This document shows, in pieces, positions 8,704-15,744 of a stretch of 41,992 bases of DNA. How positions within the stretch are numbered: position 1 is the first letter of the stretch; the number at the start of each line of letters is the position of its first letter. The stretch spans positions 1 to 41,992 of the forward strand of contig JBKHDD010000026.1 in assembly GCA_046541515.1 (NCBI GenBank), written 5' to 3'. The notes beneath the pieces are model-generated. The model did not search any database and was not told the origin of the DNA. It was given only the letters and a program-made list of their open reading frames with translations. Made by a program: the position numbers and the translations under genes. The DNA is from CAYFVR01 sp046541515. GTDB lineage: Bacteria; Desulfobacterota; Desulfobacteria; Desulfobacterales; Desulfococcaceae.

Positions 8704-10361
8704 TGAATACCTTTTCGAACGCACGATGGATTTCTCCCGATCCGGACGCCCCCATTCCGGATTCTCGCCCGGCCTTGGTGGCCAACTGGGAAACCCTCCA
8801 GCGGATTTTCATCCGCCCGGAGGACGAGGCGTCCCGCACGGCCCTGGTCAAGTACATGGAGCAGATTCTCTTCGGGCTCCACGACTTTTTACGCCGTCAC
8901 GTGGGGATTACCCGGGCCGCCAGCCTGAAGGACCTTTCCGACCGGTTTGTGGAAAGCCACATCGATTGGAATCCCCGTCGAAAGCTCGCCGACGTCATCG
9001 CCGCCCTCATCGACGAAATCGCCCCTCACGCGGTGAACGTGGCCTCTCCTTATTTCATTGGTCATATGACCTCCGCCGTGCCGTTTTTCATGGTCCACCT
9101 CCACACCATCATGGCGGCGCTGAACCAGAACCCGGTGAAGCTGGAGACCTCCAAAGTAGTGTCCATCCTGGAACGTCAGGTGTTGGCCAAGCTCCATCGG
9201 ATGGTTTACGACCGGGATGACCAGTTTTACGACCGCCACGTCCAGGCGCCCGGCTCCACCCTGGGCGGTTTCGTTTCCGGCGGAACGGTGGCCAATTTGA
9301 CGGCCTTGTGGGTGGCCCGAAACCGCGCCTTGGGGCCGAAAAATGGCTTTCCCGGCGTGGAGGCGGAGGGCGTCGCCCCCGCCTTGGCCGCCCACGGGCT
9401 GGATCGCTGCGCGGTGCTGGCGTCCCGGTTGGGCCACTATTCCCTGCGGAAATCCGGGGGCGTGCTGGGCATCGGCAACGCCAACGTCCGCTCGGTGGAA
9501 GTGGACGGCGAGGGCCGGATGGACCTGGACGATCTGAAGCGGAAAGTGGATTCCCTGCCGCCGCGCAGCCGGGTGATGGCGGTGGTGGGCATTGCCGGGG
9601 CCACCGAGACGGGAACGGTGGACCCGTTGCCGGAACTGGCCGATTTCTGCGAGGAGATCGGCGCCCATTTTCATGTGGACGCCGCCTGGGGCGGGCCGAC
9701 CCTGCTGTCGCCCAAGTACCGGGGGCTGCTGGACGGCATTCAACGGGCCGATTCGGTGACGGTGGACGGCCACAAGCAGTTTTACATGCCCATGGGCTGC
9801 GGAATCGTCCTGTTTCGGAAACCCACGGCCATGGACCGGATCGCCTATCACGCCGCCTACGTAAACCGGCCCACCTCCGTGGACCTGGGGATTCGATCGC
9901 TGGAAGGTTCCCGGGCCGCGGCGTCGTTGGTGTTGGGGAATGCGCTGGAGATCATGGGCGCGGGGGGATACGCGCTCTTGATCGAACACGGGATTGAAAC
10001 CGCGCGGGCCTTCGCGGAGGCCATCCGCCGTCGGCCGCTGTTCGAACTCGTCACGGCGCCCCGGCTGAACATTTTGACCTACCGGGTGTTTCCGCCGGAA
10101 ATGCGGAAGGAATGGGACGCTGCGAACGAGGGGGAACGACATCGGATCGCCGAACGGTTAAACGAGATCACCACGAGGGTGCAGCGGAATCAACGGGAAG
10201 CGGGCCGGAGCTTCGTCTCTCGAACCACCATCCGCCGGGAGGGAAAGGACGACATCACGGTGTTCCGCGCGGTGATTATGAATCCCTTGACCACGCCGGC
10301 GATTCTGGAAGAGATTCTGGATGAGCAGGAGGGGATTTTTTGGGAGGCGTTTGGACGGTAG
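8703..10361 (+). CDS. panP: PLP-dependent aspartate 1-decarboxylase, PanP type
   Basis: 552 residues from the ATG overlapping the previous stop (TGATG). It belongs to the group II PLP decarboxylases. The PLP-binding lysine is Lys358 in VDGHKQF, the aspartate that holds the pyridine nitrogen is in HVDAAWGG, and the phosphate-binding region is SGGTVANLTALW. The block ASPYFIGHMTSAVPFF ... AALNQNPVKLETSK is the signature of the putative pyridoxal-dependent aspartate 1-decarboxylases (TIGR03799, PanP of Vibrio) rather than of GadB. PanP makes beta-alanine from aspartate for pantothenate and CoA, replacing pyruvoyl PanD. The length fits the family. The coupling to a T5orf172-TPR gene is unusual. 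Glutamate or another acidic amino acid as substrate cannot be excluded from sequence alone. Confidence 0.82.
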   Translation: MNTFSNARWISPDPDAPIPDSRPALVANWETLQRIFIRPEDEASRTALVKYMEQILFGLHDFLRRHVGITRAASLKDLSDRFVESHIDWNPRRKLADVIAALIDEIAPHAVNVASPYFIGHMTSAVPFFMVHLHTIMAALNQNPVKLETSKVVSILERQVLAKLHRMVYDRDDQFYDRHVQAPGSTLGGFVSGGTVANLTALWVARNRALGPKNGFPGVEAEGVAPALAAHGLDRCAVLASRLGHYSLRKSGGVLGIGNANVRSVEVDGEGRMDLDDLKRKVDSLPPRSRVMAVVGIAGATETGTVDPLPELADFCEEIGAHFHVDAAWGGPTLLSPKYRGLLDGIQRADSVTVDGHKQFYMPMGCGIVLFRKPTAMDRIAYHAAYVNRPTSVDLGIRSLEGSRAAASLVLGNALEIMGAGGYALLIEHGIETARAFAEAIRRRPLFELVTAPRLNILTYRVFPPEMRKEWDAANEGERHRIAERLNEITTRVQRNQREAGRSFVSRTTIRREGKDDITVFRAVIMNPLTTPAILEEILDEQEGIFWEAFGR

Positions 10362-10476
10362 GTGCGAATATAAAAATTTGTTTTACCTCCTTGGTTTTTT
10401 ATTGAAATTTTCTCCGGAGGGAAGGTTCAGGGGATAGAATTGCTTTCCTAAAATAAATGATTGGAGGTTTTGGAAA

Positions 10477-10881
10477 ATGGGATTTCTCCCGAGTTTGGTT
10501 CCTTTAATTTTAATGATTACGGTTGTACCTGCAATTTTCGCTTGTTCTTGCAGATGTTCAAGTTTTTTACTTCGATGTGGATTGGTTCGATGGAGAGACT
10601 GTTTTTTGCTTGCCTATATTCTCTTGATATCGGGTGTTTTAATTAATTTGATTATAGTATTTTTTGAACCAATGGCGACGCATTCATTGATAATTATGTT
10701 GGCCGTCATCGCTATTCAGGTTGCAATAGGTTCCTATTTTTTGTCTGTTCGACCAGCTGATTCCGCCGGAAATAGAATCGTATTTAAACACAGTATTAAG
10801 GTTGTCTCTTTATCCATTGTTCTCGTTGCGGTCATTGGTTTTTTTCTTATGAATTTCGGTTCGCTTATAAAAATTTTGTAA
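10477..10881 (+). CDS. small hypothetical membrane protein in an AT-rich patch
   Basis: 134 residues, preceded by a good Shine-Dalgarno GGAGG (10463-10467), 9 bases before ATG 10477. Four hydrophobic segments are visible: residues about 3-23, 44-65, 70-90 and 108-128, with a Cys-rich loop (CSCRCSS) after the first and a positively charged link (RLVRW-like) before the second. I recognise no family. The base composition is strikingly unlike the neighbours: 10621-10680 has only 19 G or C in 60 bases, whereas the flanking genes are clearly GC-rich. This suggests horizontal acquisition. There is no recognisable transposase nearby. It could be a defence, immunity or orphan protein; function unknown. 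Confidence 0.6.
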   Translation: MGFLPSLVPLILMITVVPAIFACSCRCSSFLLRCGLVRWRDCFLLAYILLISGVLINLIIVFFEPMATHSLIIMLAVIAIQVAIGSYFLSVRPADSAGNRIVFKHSIKVVSLSIVLVAVIGFFLMNFGSLIKIL

Positions 10882-11021
10882 ATCCAAATGTGTCTTAGCT
10901 TTAGTTTTTTTTGAATATTTAAATTTGTAATTTTTTAATGTGTTATCGAAATTGGCGTATCAAAAAATATGCGGTTTGGAGTCCACGAATGTCGAGCCTT
11001 CAGTTCTTCGGAGATGCCGCC

Positions 11022-11615
11022 ATGAACGCACAACCCCAAACAAAGCCCCGGATGACGGCGGAAGCGTACCTGGAATTTGAGAGAACCTCCGAAATCCGGC
11101 ACGAGTATTTCGAGGGTGAATTGTTCGCCATGACCGGCGGCAGCGTGAACCACAATCGGATCAGCAGAAACATCGAAGGGGAGTTGTCGGCGCGTCTGAA
11201 GGGCTCTGCGTGTGAAAACTTTTCCGGGGACATGCGGGTCAAAATCAATGATCTCGGAAAATACACCTATCCCGATATTGTCGTCACCTGCGGCGATATC
11301 CAAGTGGAAAAAATGAAGGGGATGGAGACACTCCTCAACCCCGTCGTCATCATCGAAATCCTTTCTGACTCCACAGAGGCATACGACCGGGGGGCAAAAT
11401 TCCGGCATTACCGGCTGATTCCATCTCTTCAAGAATATCTCCTTGTCTCCCAGCACCACTGCCTCGTCGAACAATATGCCCGGAGCGATGGAAATATTTG
11501 GCAAATATTGAATCCCTGCACAGATATGGAGCAGACCGTCAAAATCGAATCCATCGGCTGCGAGCTGCTGCTTTCGGACATTTATTACCGGGTTGAGTTT
11601 GAAAAGGAAGGATGA
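11022..11615 (+). CDS. Uma2 family (DUF820) restriction-endonuclease-like protein
   Basis: 197 residues from ATG 11022, with CGGAG about 8 bases upstream; in-frame ATGs at 10938 and 10989 lie upstream but in AT-rich leader sequence without an SD. The pattern is that of the Uma2/DUF820 family of PD-(D/E)XK nuclease-fold proteins: MTAEAYLEFERTSEIRHEYFEGELFAMTGGS at the start, then HNRISRNIEGEL, KYTYPDIVV with the metal-binding Asp, and NPVVIIEILSDST with the catalytic Glu, followed by YDRGAKFRHYRLIPSLQEYLLV. All the expected catalytic positions appear present. These proteins are common, often multicopy, and of uncertain role. The DUF433 gene begins 34 bases after its stop. Confidence 0.85.
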   Translation: MNAQPQTKPRMTAEAYLEFERTSEIRHEYFEGELFAMTGGSVNHNRISRNIEGELSARLKGSACENFSGDMRVKINDLGKYTYPDIVVTCGDIQVEKMKGMETLLNPVVIIEILSDSTEAYDRGAKFRHYRLIPSLQEYLLVSQHHCLVEQYARSDGNIWQILNPCTDMEQTVKIESIGCELLLSDIYYRVEFEKEG

Positions 11616-11649
11616 CGCTTTTCCCCAATCTTTTTCAAAGGGGCCATTT

Positions 11650-11886
11650 ATGAAATTTCCAGACATAGACAGAATCACGATTGATCCCAATGTGATGGGC
11701 GGGAAACCTTGTATTCGGGGGATGAGGATTACGGTGGGGGCGATTACGGGGCTCGTCGCGTCGGGGGTTTCTTTTAGGGAAATTTTAGAACTTTATCCAC
11801 AATTGGAAGAAGAAGATGTTAAAGCTGCTTTGTCTTATGCAACATGGAGAGCCGAAGAATTCGATTTGTCGCTGGATGTTGCATGA
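11650..11886 (+). CDS. DUF433 antitoxin-like protein
   Basis: 78 residues from ATG 11650, with AAGGGG just upstream. The DUF433 signature is clear: RITIDPNVMGGKPCIRGMRI followed by a helical part with ASGVSFREILELYP and LEEEDVKAALSYA. DUF433 proteins are small winged-helix or HTH-like proteins that act as antitoxins beside DUF5615 PIN-like toxins (VapBC45-type pairs). The stop codon overlaps an ATG (ATGA, 11883-11886), exactly where the toxin gene normally begins, but that frame is broken (see the pseudogene). The antitoxin frame itself is intact. Confidence 0.85.
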   Translation: MKFPDIDRITIDPNVMGGKPCIRGMRITVGAITGLVASGVSFREILELYPQLEEEDVKAALSYATWRAEEFDLSLDVA

Positions 11887-11959
11887 AAATTGTTTAGACA
11901 TGAACCTTCCGCAGGTTTGGGTCCCCCGAACTGGCTTTGGTGAATTTAGCCGAGAGTAA
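11883..11959 (+). pseudogene. frameshifted remnant of a DUF5615 PIN-like toxin
   Basis: The ATG overlapping the DUF433 stop reads MKIV and then hits TAG (11895-11897). Adding one T to the T run at 11893-11895 restores MKIVLDMNLPQVWVP, which is the usual start of DUF5615 toxins, including the conserved acidic Asp. The shifted frame then continues from 11900 only to a TAA at 11957-11959, far short of the usual 110 or so residues. So the toxin gene has lost one base and most of its body. The sequence directly shows the overlap and the stop; the identity rests on the DUF433 partner and the first 15 residues. Confidence 0.6.
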
Positions 11960-12069
11960 ACCAGTCCTCTGATCGCCGTCCCGCCTCCCTCCAAAATGCC
12001 GGAAGTCGGCCGCGCCGTCCGTTTCGCGTTGGGCCTCCGACGTTCGTCCACCGCCCCTCCATCTAACCC

Positions 12070-12100
12070 CTTGACAATCCCCACAAAGCTCCCATTATAT
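12070..12100 (+). promoter_or_regulatory. sigma-32-like heat-shock promoter of htpG
   Basis: CTTGACA (12070-12076) differs at one position from the sigma-32 -35 consensus CTTGAAA. TCCCATTA (12090-12097) follows after 13 bases and resembles the -10 consensus CCCCATNT. The same stretch can be read as a sigma-70 promoter (TTGACA, 16 bases, CATTAT). It lies 59 bases before htpG, a classic heat-shock gene, which favours the sigma-32 reading. Confidence 0.55.
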
Positions 12101-12158
12101 GGCGAAAAATTTTAACCTTTGCCATCGGCCAAATGAGAGCCAAGCGGGAGATTGATCC

Positions 12159-14120
12159 ATGAGCGCCCCCAAAGAAACTTATCAATTCCAAACCGAGGTG
12201 CAGCAACTTCTCAACCTCATCGTCAATTCGCTGTATTCCAACACCGACATTTTCCTCCGGGAGCTGATTTCCAACGCCTCCGACGCCTTGGACAAGCTCC
12301 GCTTCAACGCCCAGACCGAACCGGACCTTCTCGGCGACGATTCCGACCTGTACATCCGGATCGCCGCGGACCCCGAAGCCCGGACCATCGAAGTGTCCGA
12401 CAACGGCATCGGCATGACCCGGGAGGAGGTGCTGGAGAATATCGGCACCATCGCCAAAAGCGGCACCGCCGCCTTCCTGGAAGCCCTGGAAAAAGCCAAG
12501 AAGCAGGACAGCCTGAGTCCGGAGTTCATAGGCCAGTTCGGCGTCGGCTTTTATTCCTCCTTCATCGTCGCGGACAAAGTCACCCTCGTTACCCGAGCCG
12601 CCAATGCCGAAGAGGCCGTCCGTTGGGAATCCGAGGGCGGCGGCTCCTACACCGTGGAGCCGGTGGATAAAGCGGAGCGCGGCACTCGCGTAATCTTGCA
12701 CCTCAAGCCCCAGGACGACCTTGAAAAAGACTACCTCAAGGAATGGGTGATTCGGGACATCGTCAAGCAGCATTCCGACTTCGTGGGCTATCCCATCCGG
12801 ATGGAGGTGGAGAAGGACGAGCCGATCCCCGAAGAGGAGCAGATCAAGGACAAGGACGGCAAGCCGGTGGGGGAGACGACGCGCAAGGTCAAGAAGGACG
12901 AAACCCTCAATTCCATGAAGGCCATTTGGGCCCGGAACAAAAGCGACGTCGCCGACGAGGAATACAAAGAGTTCTACAAACACATCAGCCACGACTGGAA
13001 CGATCCGCTGACCCACCTCCACATGAAGCTGGAGGGGGTCACCGAATACAGCGCCTTGCTGTACGTCCCGGCCAAGGCCCCGTTCGATCTCTTTTTCCCG
13101 GACCGCAAGCACGGCATCCATCTGTACTGCAAGCGCGTTTTCATCATGGACGACTGCAAGGAGCTGATGCCCGAGTACCTCCGGTTCATCCGGGGCGTGG
13201 TGGACGCCCCCGACCTGAACCTCAACGTCAGCCGGGAAATTCTTCAGCAGGACCGGCTGGTGCGCAACATCAAGAAAAATCTGGTGAAAAAGGTGCTGGA
13301 CCTCCTCAAGGGATTGGACGAGGAGCAATACGCCGCCTTCTGGGAGGAATTTGGCCCGGTTCTCAAGGAAGGCGTCCATACCGACTTCGACAACAAGGAT
13401 CGGATCGCCGAGCTGATCCAGTTCAAAACCACCCAGTCCGAGGGCAAATGGGTCCGGCTGAAGGATTACGTGGCCCGGATGAAGCCCGACCAGAAGGCCA
13501 TCTATTACATCACCGGCGACAACCTGACCGCCCTGGCCAACAGCCCCCACCTGGAAGTGCTCAAGGACAAGGGCTACGAGGTGTTGCTGATGACCGACCC
13601 GGTGGACGAATGGGTCATCCAGTCCCTCGCCGAGTTCGAGGAAAAGCCGCTGAAGAGCGCGGAAAAGGGCGACTTGGAGCTGGAAGGGGACGAGGCCGAA
13701 AAGAAGGAAGACGAAACCTTCAAACCGCTGTTCAGCCACATCAAGACCAACCTTCAGGAGAAGGTGAAGGAAGTCAAGGCGTCCTCGCACCTCACCGAGT
13801 CGGTGGCCTGCCTCTCGGGCGATCCATACGACTTGAGCGCCTACATGCAAAAATTGCTCAAGGCCTCCGGCGGCGAACTCCCGGAAAGCAAGCGGACCCT
13901 GGAGTTGAACACCCGCCATCCGGTCATCGAGCGGATCAACGCCATATACGAAAAGGACCGAGACAATCCGGCGTTGAAGGAATACAGCGAATTGCTGCTG
14001 GATATGGCCATCATCAGCGAGGGCGGAAAAATCGACAATCCGGCCCGATTCAACAAGATGGTCGGCAATCTGATGTCCAACGCCCTGGAAAGCGGTCCAG
14101 CCGCGGAGAGCGCCGCGTAG
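12159..14120 (+). CDS. htpG: molecular chaperone HtpG (Hsp90)
   Basis: 653 residues, the usual length. The N-terminal GHKL ATPase domain is complete: RELISNASDALDKLR (catalytic Glu and Asn), then VSDNGIGMT, GTIAKSGT and IGQFGVGFYSSF (the ATP lid). The middle domain shows NLNVSREILQQ, with the Arg that senses the ATP phosphate. The C-terminal dimerisation domain ends in a short Ala/Glu tail, without a eukaryotic MEEVD. It is the ATP-dependent cytosolic chaperone. A GGGAG Shine-Dalgarno precedes ATG 12159. It is monocistronic: a heat-shock-like promoter is 59 bases upstream and a strong terminator follows at 14151. Confidence 0.97.
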   Translation: MSAPKETYQFQTEVQQLLNLIVNSLYSNTDIFLRELISNASDALDKLRFNAQTEPDLLGDDSDLYIRIAADPEARTIEVSDNGIGMTREEVLENIGTIAKSGTAAFLEALEKAKKQDSLSPEFIGQFGVGFYSSFIVADKVTLVTRAANAEEAVRWESEGGGSYTVEPVDKAERGTRVILHLKPQDDLEKDYLKEWVIRDIVKQHSDFVGYPIRMEVEKDEPIPEEEQIKDKDGKPVGETTRKVKKDETLNSMKAIWARNKSDVADEEYKEFYKHISHDWNDPLTHLHMKLEGVTEYSALLYVPAKAPFDLFFPDRKHGIHLYCKRVFIMDDCKELMPEYLRFIRGVVDAPDLNLNVSREILQQDRLVRNIKKNLVKKVLDLLKGLDEEQYAAFWEEFGPVLKEGVHTDFDNKDRIAELIQFKTTQSEGKWVRLKDYVARMKPDQKAIYYITGDNLTALANSPHLEVLKDKGYEVLLMTDPVDEWVIQSLAEFEEKPLKSAEKGDLELEGDEAEKKEDETFKPLFSHIKTNLQEKVKEVKASSHLTESVACLSGDPYDLSAYMQKLLKASGGELPESKRTLELNTRHPVIERINAIYEKDRDNPALKEYSELLLDMAIISEGGKIDNPARFNKMVGNLMSNALESGPAAESAA

Positions 14121-14150
14121 CGGTCTCCCATTCGCCGGACGTACCCTGAA

Positions 14151-14196
14151 AAAAAACGCCGCGATTTCCAAAAAATGGGAAGTCGCGGCGTTTTTT
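14151..14196. terminator. bidirectional rho-independent terminator between htpG and gspB
   Basis: CGCCGCGA (14157-14164) pairs perfectly with TCGCGGCG (14183-14190). The stem continues inward through TTCC/GGAA-type pairs with an A-rich loop. It is flanked by a run of A before and six T after, so it can stop transcripts arriving from htpG (+) and from gspB (-). Confidence 0.88.
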
Positions 14197-14265
14197 GCGT
14201 TTTGCCCGGGGCGTTGCGGAGAGGAACGGCGGACGAAGCCGTATCTTCCTGGCGAATTCGTTTCG

Positions 14266-15744
14266 CTATTGCAACACGAAATCCACCCGCAGAAGTTCCC
14301 CCTCTTTTCGGATCACCACGTAGTCTTCCCCGATATGGGTCACCGTCACGTCCGCCACCGAACCGCCGGTGTGAAGGACGGCGCCGTTGATGACCGCCAT
14401 CCGGGAGTCGGGAGCGGGGGACCAGACCAGCGCCTGGATTTGCAGCCCGATTTCCTTGGCCCGGCGCACCGGCAAGTCCCGGTGGGCCGCCGCGACGTTG
14501 GAGTCTTCAGAGGCCGTGTTCAAACTTGCCGACGGTTGGGATGGCGTCGGAGCAATCATCCGGGATTCATCCTCGGCGTTGATCGAAGGGGCGGCGGTCG
14601 TTTCCGTCGCTGTCGGGGCCGCCGGTTGGGGATTCGGAACCACGGCCGCTGAAGACTCTGACCGATTCGCCGAGGGAGGGCGGTTTTCCGGTCCGGGCGC
14701 CGGTGGATTATCCGCAGTGGCGGTGGTTCTCTGCGCCGTTTCCCGGCGGAACGACGACAAGGCCGGCAATTCCTCCCGGCTTGGGGATGGCCGGGGCGTT
14801 TCCGGCCGCTGCGCCGGGGCGGGCGGCCGAAGCGGTGATGGCCGCTGGCCGGATTGCGCAACCGAAGAAGAGGCGTCGGTGGATTCCGCCGAAGTCGCCG
14901 TGTCGAAGGGTGTGGAAGGTCTTGAAGTCTTGGCGGCGCCGGATGCCGGCGCTCCCGCGGCGGCCGATTCCGGCGTGGCAACTCCGGGATTTCCGGTCTG
15001 GATGCCATCCGCGGATGTTGCACTCGAAGAAGGAGTCGGTCGGGAAGTCGGAGCCGCCGTCCTCGTTTGGGGATTTGGATTTGGGATCGGTTGCTCGGTT
15101 TTCGCCGGTTCTTGGGTTTCGGCCGGTTCTTGGGTTTCGGATGGTTCCGTCGGTCTCGATCCAGGCGCCGGCGAACCAACCACCCTTGGCGCTTTCCCCG
15201 CCGGCCGGGAAATGGGCTGGGCCGGCTTGGGCGCTTCCGCGGCCGGTTTCGGCGCGTCGCCGACGGGAGCGGGCACGCCGGTCGCCGGCCGGGGCGCTCG
15301 GCTCGTCGGGGTCGGGATTGGGTTGGCCGAGGCGGCCTCCGAACGGCCGGCGACGACCGTTGAGATTGGTTGTCCATTTACGGCGTTGAGAGATCGGGAT
15401 GGTCCTGCCGCATTGGTTTTCCGGGAAGCCGGCGCGGGGGCGTCCGGCGCGCCGGGTTTTTTGGCGCCGGGATTTTCCGACCGAGCGCTCCCCGGTTTTG
15501 AAGCGGGTTCCGAAACCGTTTCCAGGGAAGCAACCGTTTGATCCGCCGGTTCGGGAGAACGAAGCCAGACGGCCCATCCCGCCACGCCGGAAGCCAGAAC
15601 CGCCACCGCCGCCAAAGCGATCAGCGGCAAACGGCCCACTTTCCGGTCCGGCGGAGGGGATGTCGGGCTCGGCGGGGCCGTGTCCACCCGGCCTTTTCGA
15701 GTTTCTTCCTCCAGTTTTCGAAGGGCTTTCAGAATGGTGCTCAC
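14266..15744 (-). CDS. gspB: general secretion pathway protein B-like (GspB/T2SSB)
   Basis: 492 residues. It starts with MSTILKALRKLEEETRKG, the typical cytoplasmic N-terminus of GspB/ExeB proteins. One TM segment follows (LPLIALAAVAVLASGVAGWAVW, about residues 39-60). Then comes a linker of more than 350 residues of Pro, Ala, Ser and Thr. The C-terminal periplasmic T2SSB domain occupies about the last 65 residues (LQIQALVWSP, MAVINGAVLHTGG, VTHIGEDYVVIRKEG). With GspA it helps place the secretin through the peptidoglycan. Its ATG overlaps the gspA stop by 4 bases. The linker is much longer than in E. coli or Aeromonas GspB and contains a tandem repeat. Confidence 0.85.
   Translation of the reverse strand: MSTILKALRKLEEETRKGRVDTAPPSPTSPPPDRKVGRLPLIALAAVAVLASGVAGWAVWLRSPEPADQTVASLETVSEPASKPGSARSENPGAKKPGAPDAPAPASRKTNAAGPSRSLNAVNGQPISTVVAGRSEAASANPIPTPTSRAPRPATGVPAPVGDAPKPAAEAPKPAQPISRPAGKAPRVVGSPAPGSRPTEPSETQEPAETQEPAKTEQPIPNPNPQTRTAAPTSRPTPSSSATSADGIQTGNPGVATPESAAAGAPASGAAKTSRPSTPFDTATSAESTDASSSVAQSGQRPSPLRPPAPAQRPETPRPSPSREELPALSSFRRETAQRTTATADNPPAPGPENRPPSANRSESSAAVVPNPQPAAPTATETTAAPSINAEDESRMIAPTPSQPSASLNTASEDSNVAAAHRDLPVRRAKEIGLQIQALVWSPAPDSRMAVINGAVLHTGGSVADVTVTHIGEDYVVIRKEGELLRVDFVLQ
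15104..15139. repeat. 18-bp tandem duplication inside the gspB linker
   Basis: GCCGGTTCTTGGGTTTCG occurs twice, head to tail, at 15104-15121 and 15122-15139. On the coding (-) strand this duplicates a six-residue ETQEPA-type unit in the low-complexity linker, so it keeps the frame. It looks like recent slippage. Confidence 0.9.

Noticed and set aside
12063..14171. A 700-residue minus-strand frame opposite htpG
   Set aside because: Complete shadow of a conserved Hsp90 gene; no SD and no motifs.
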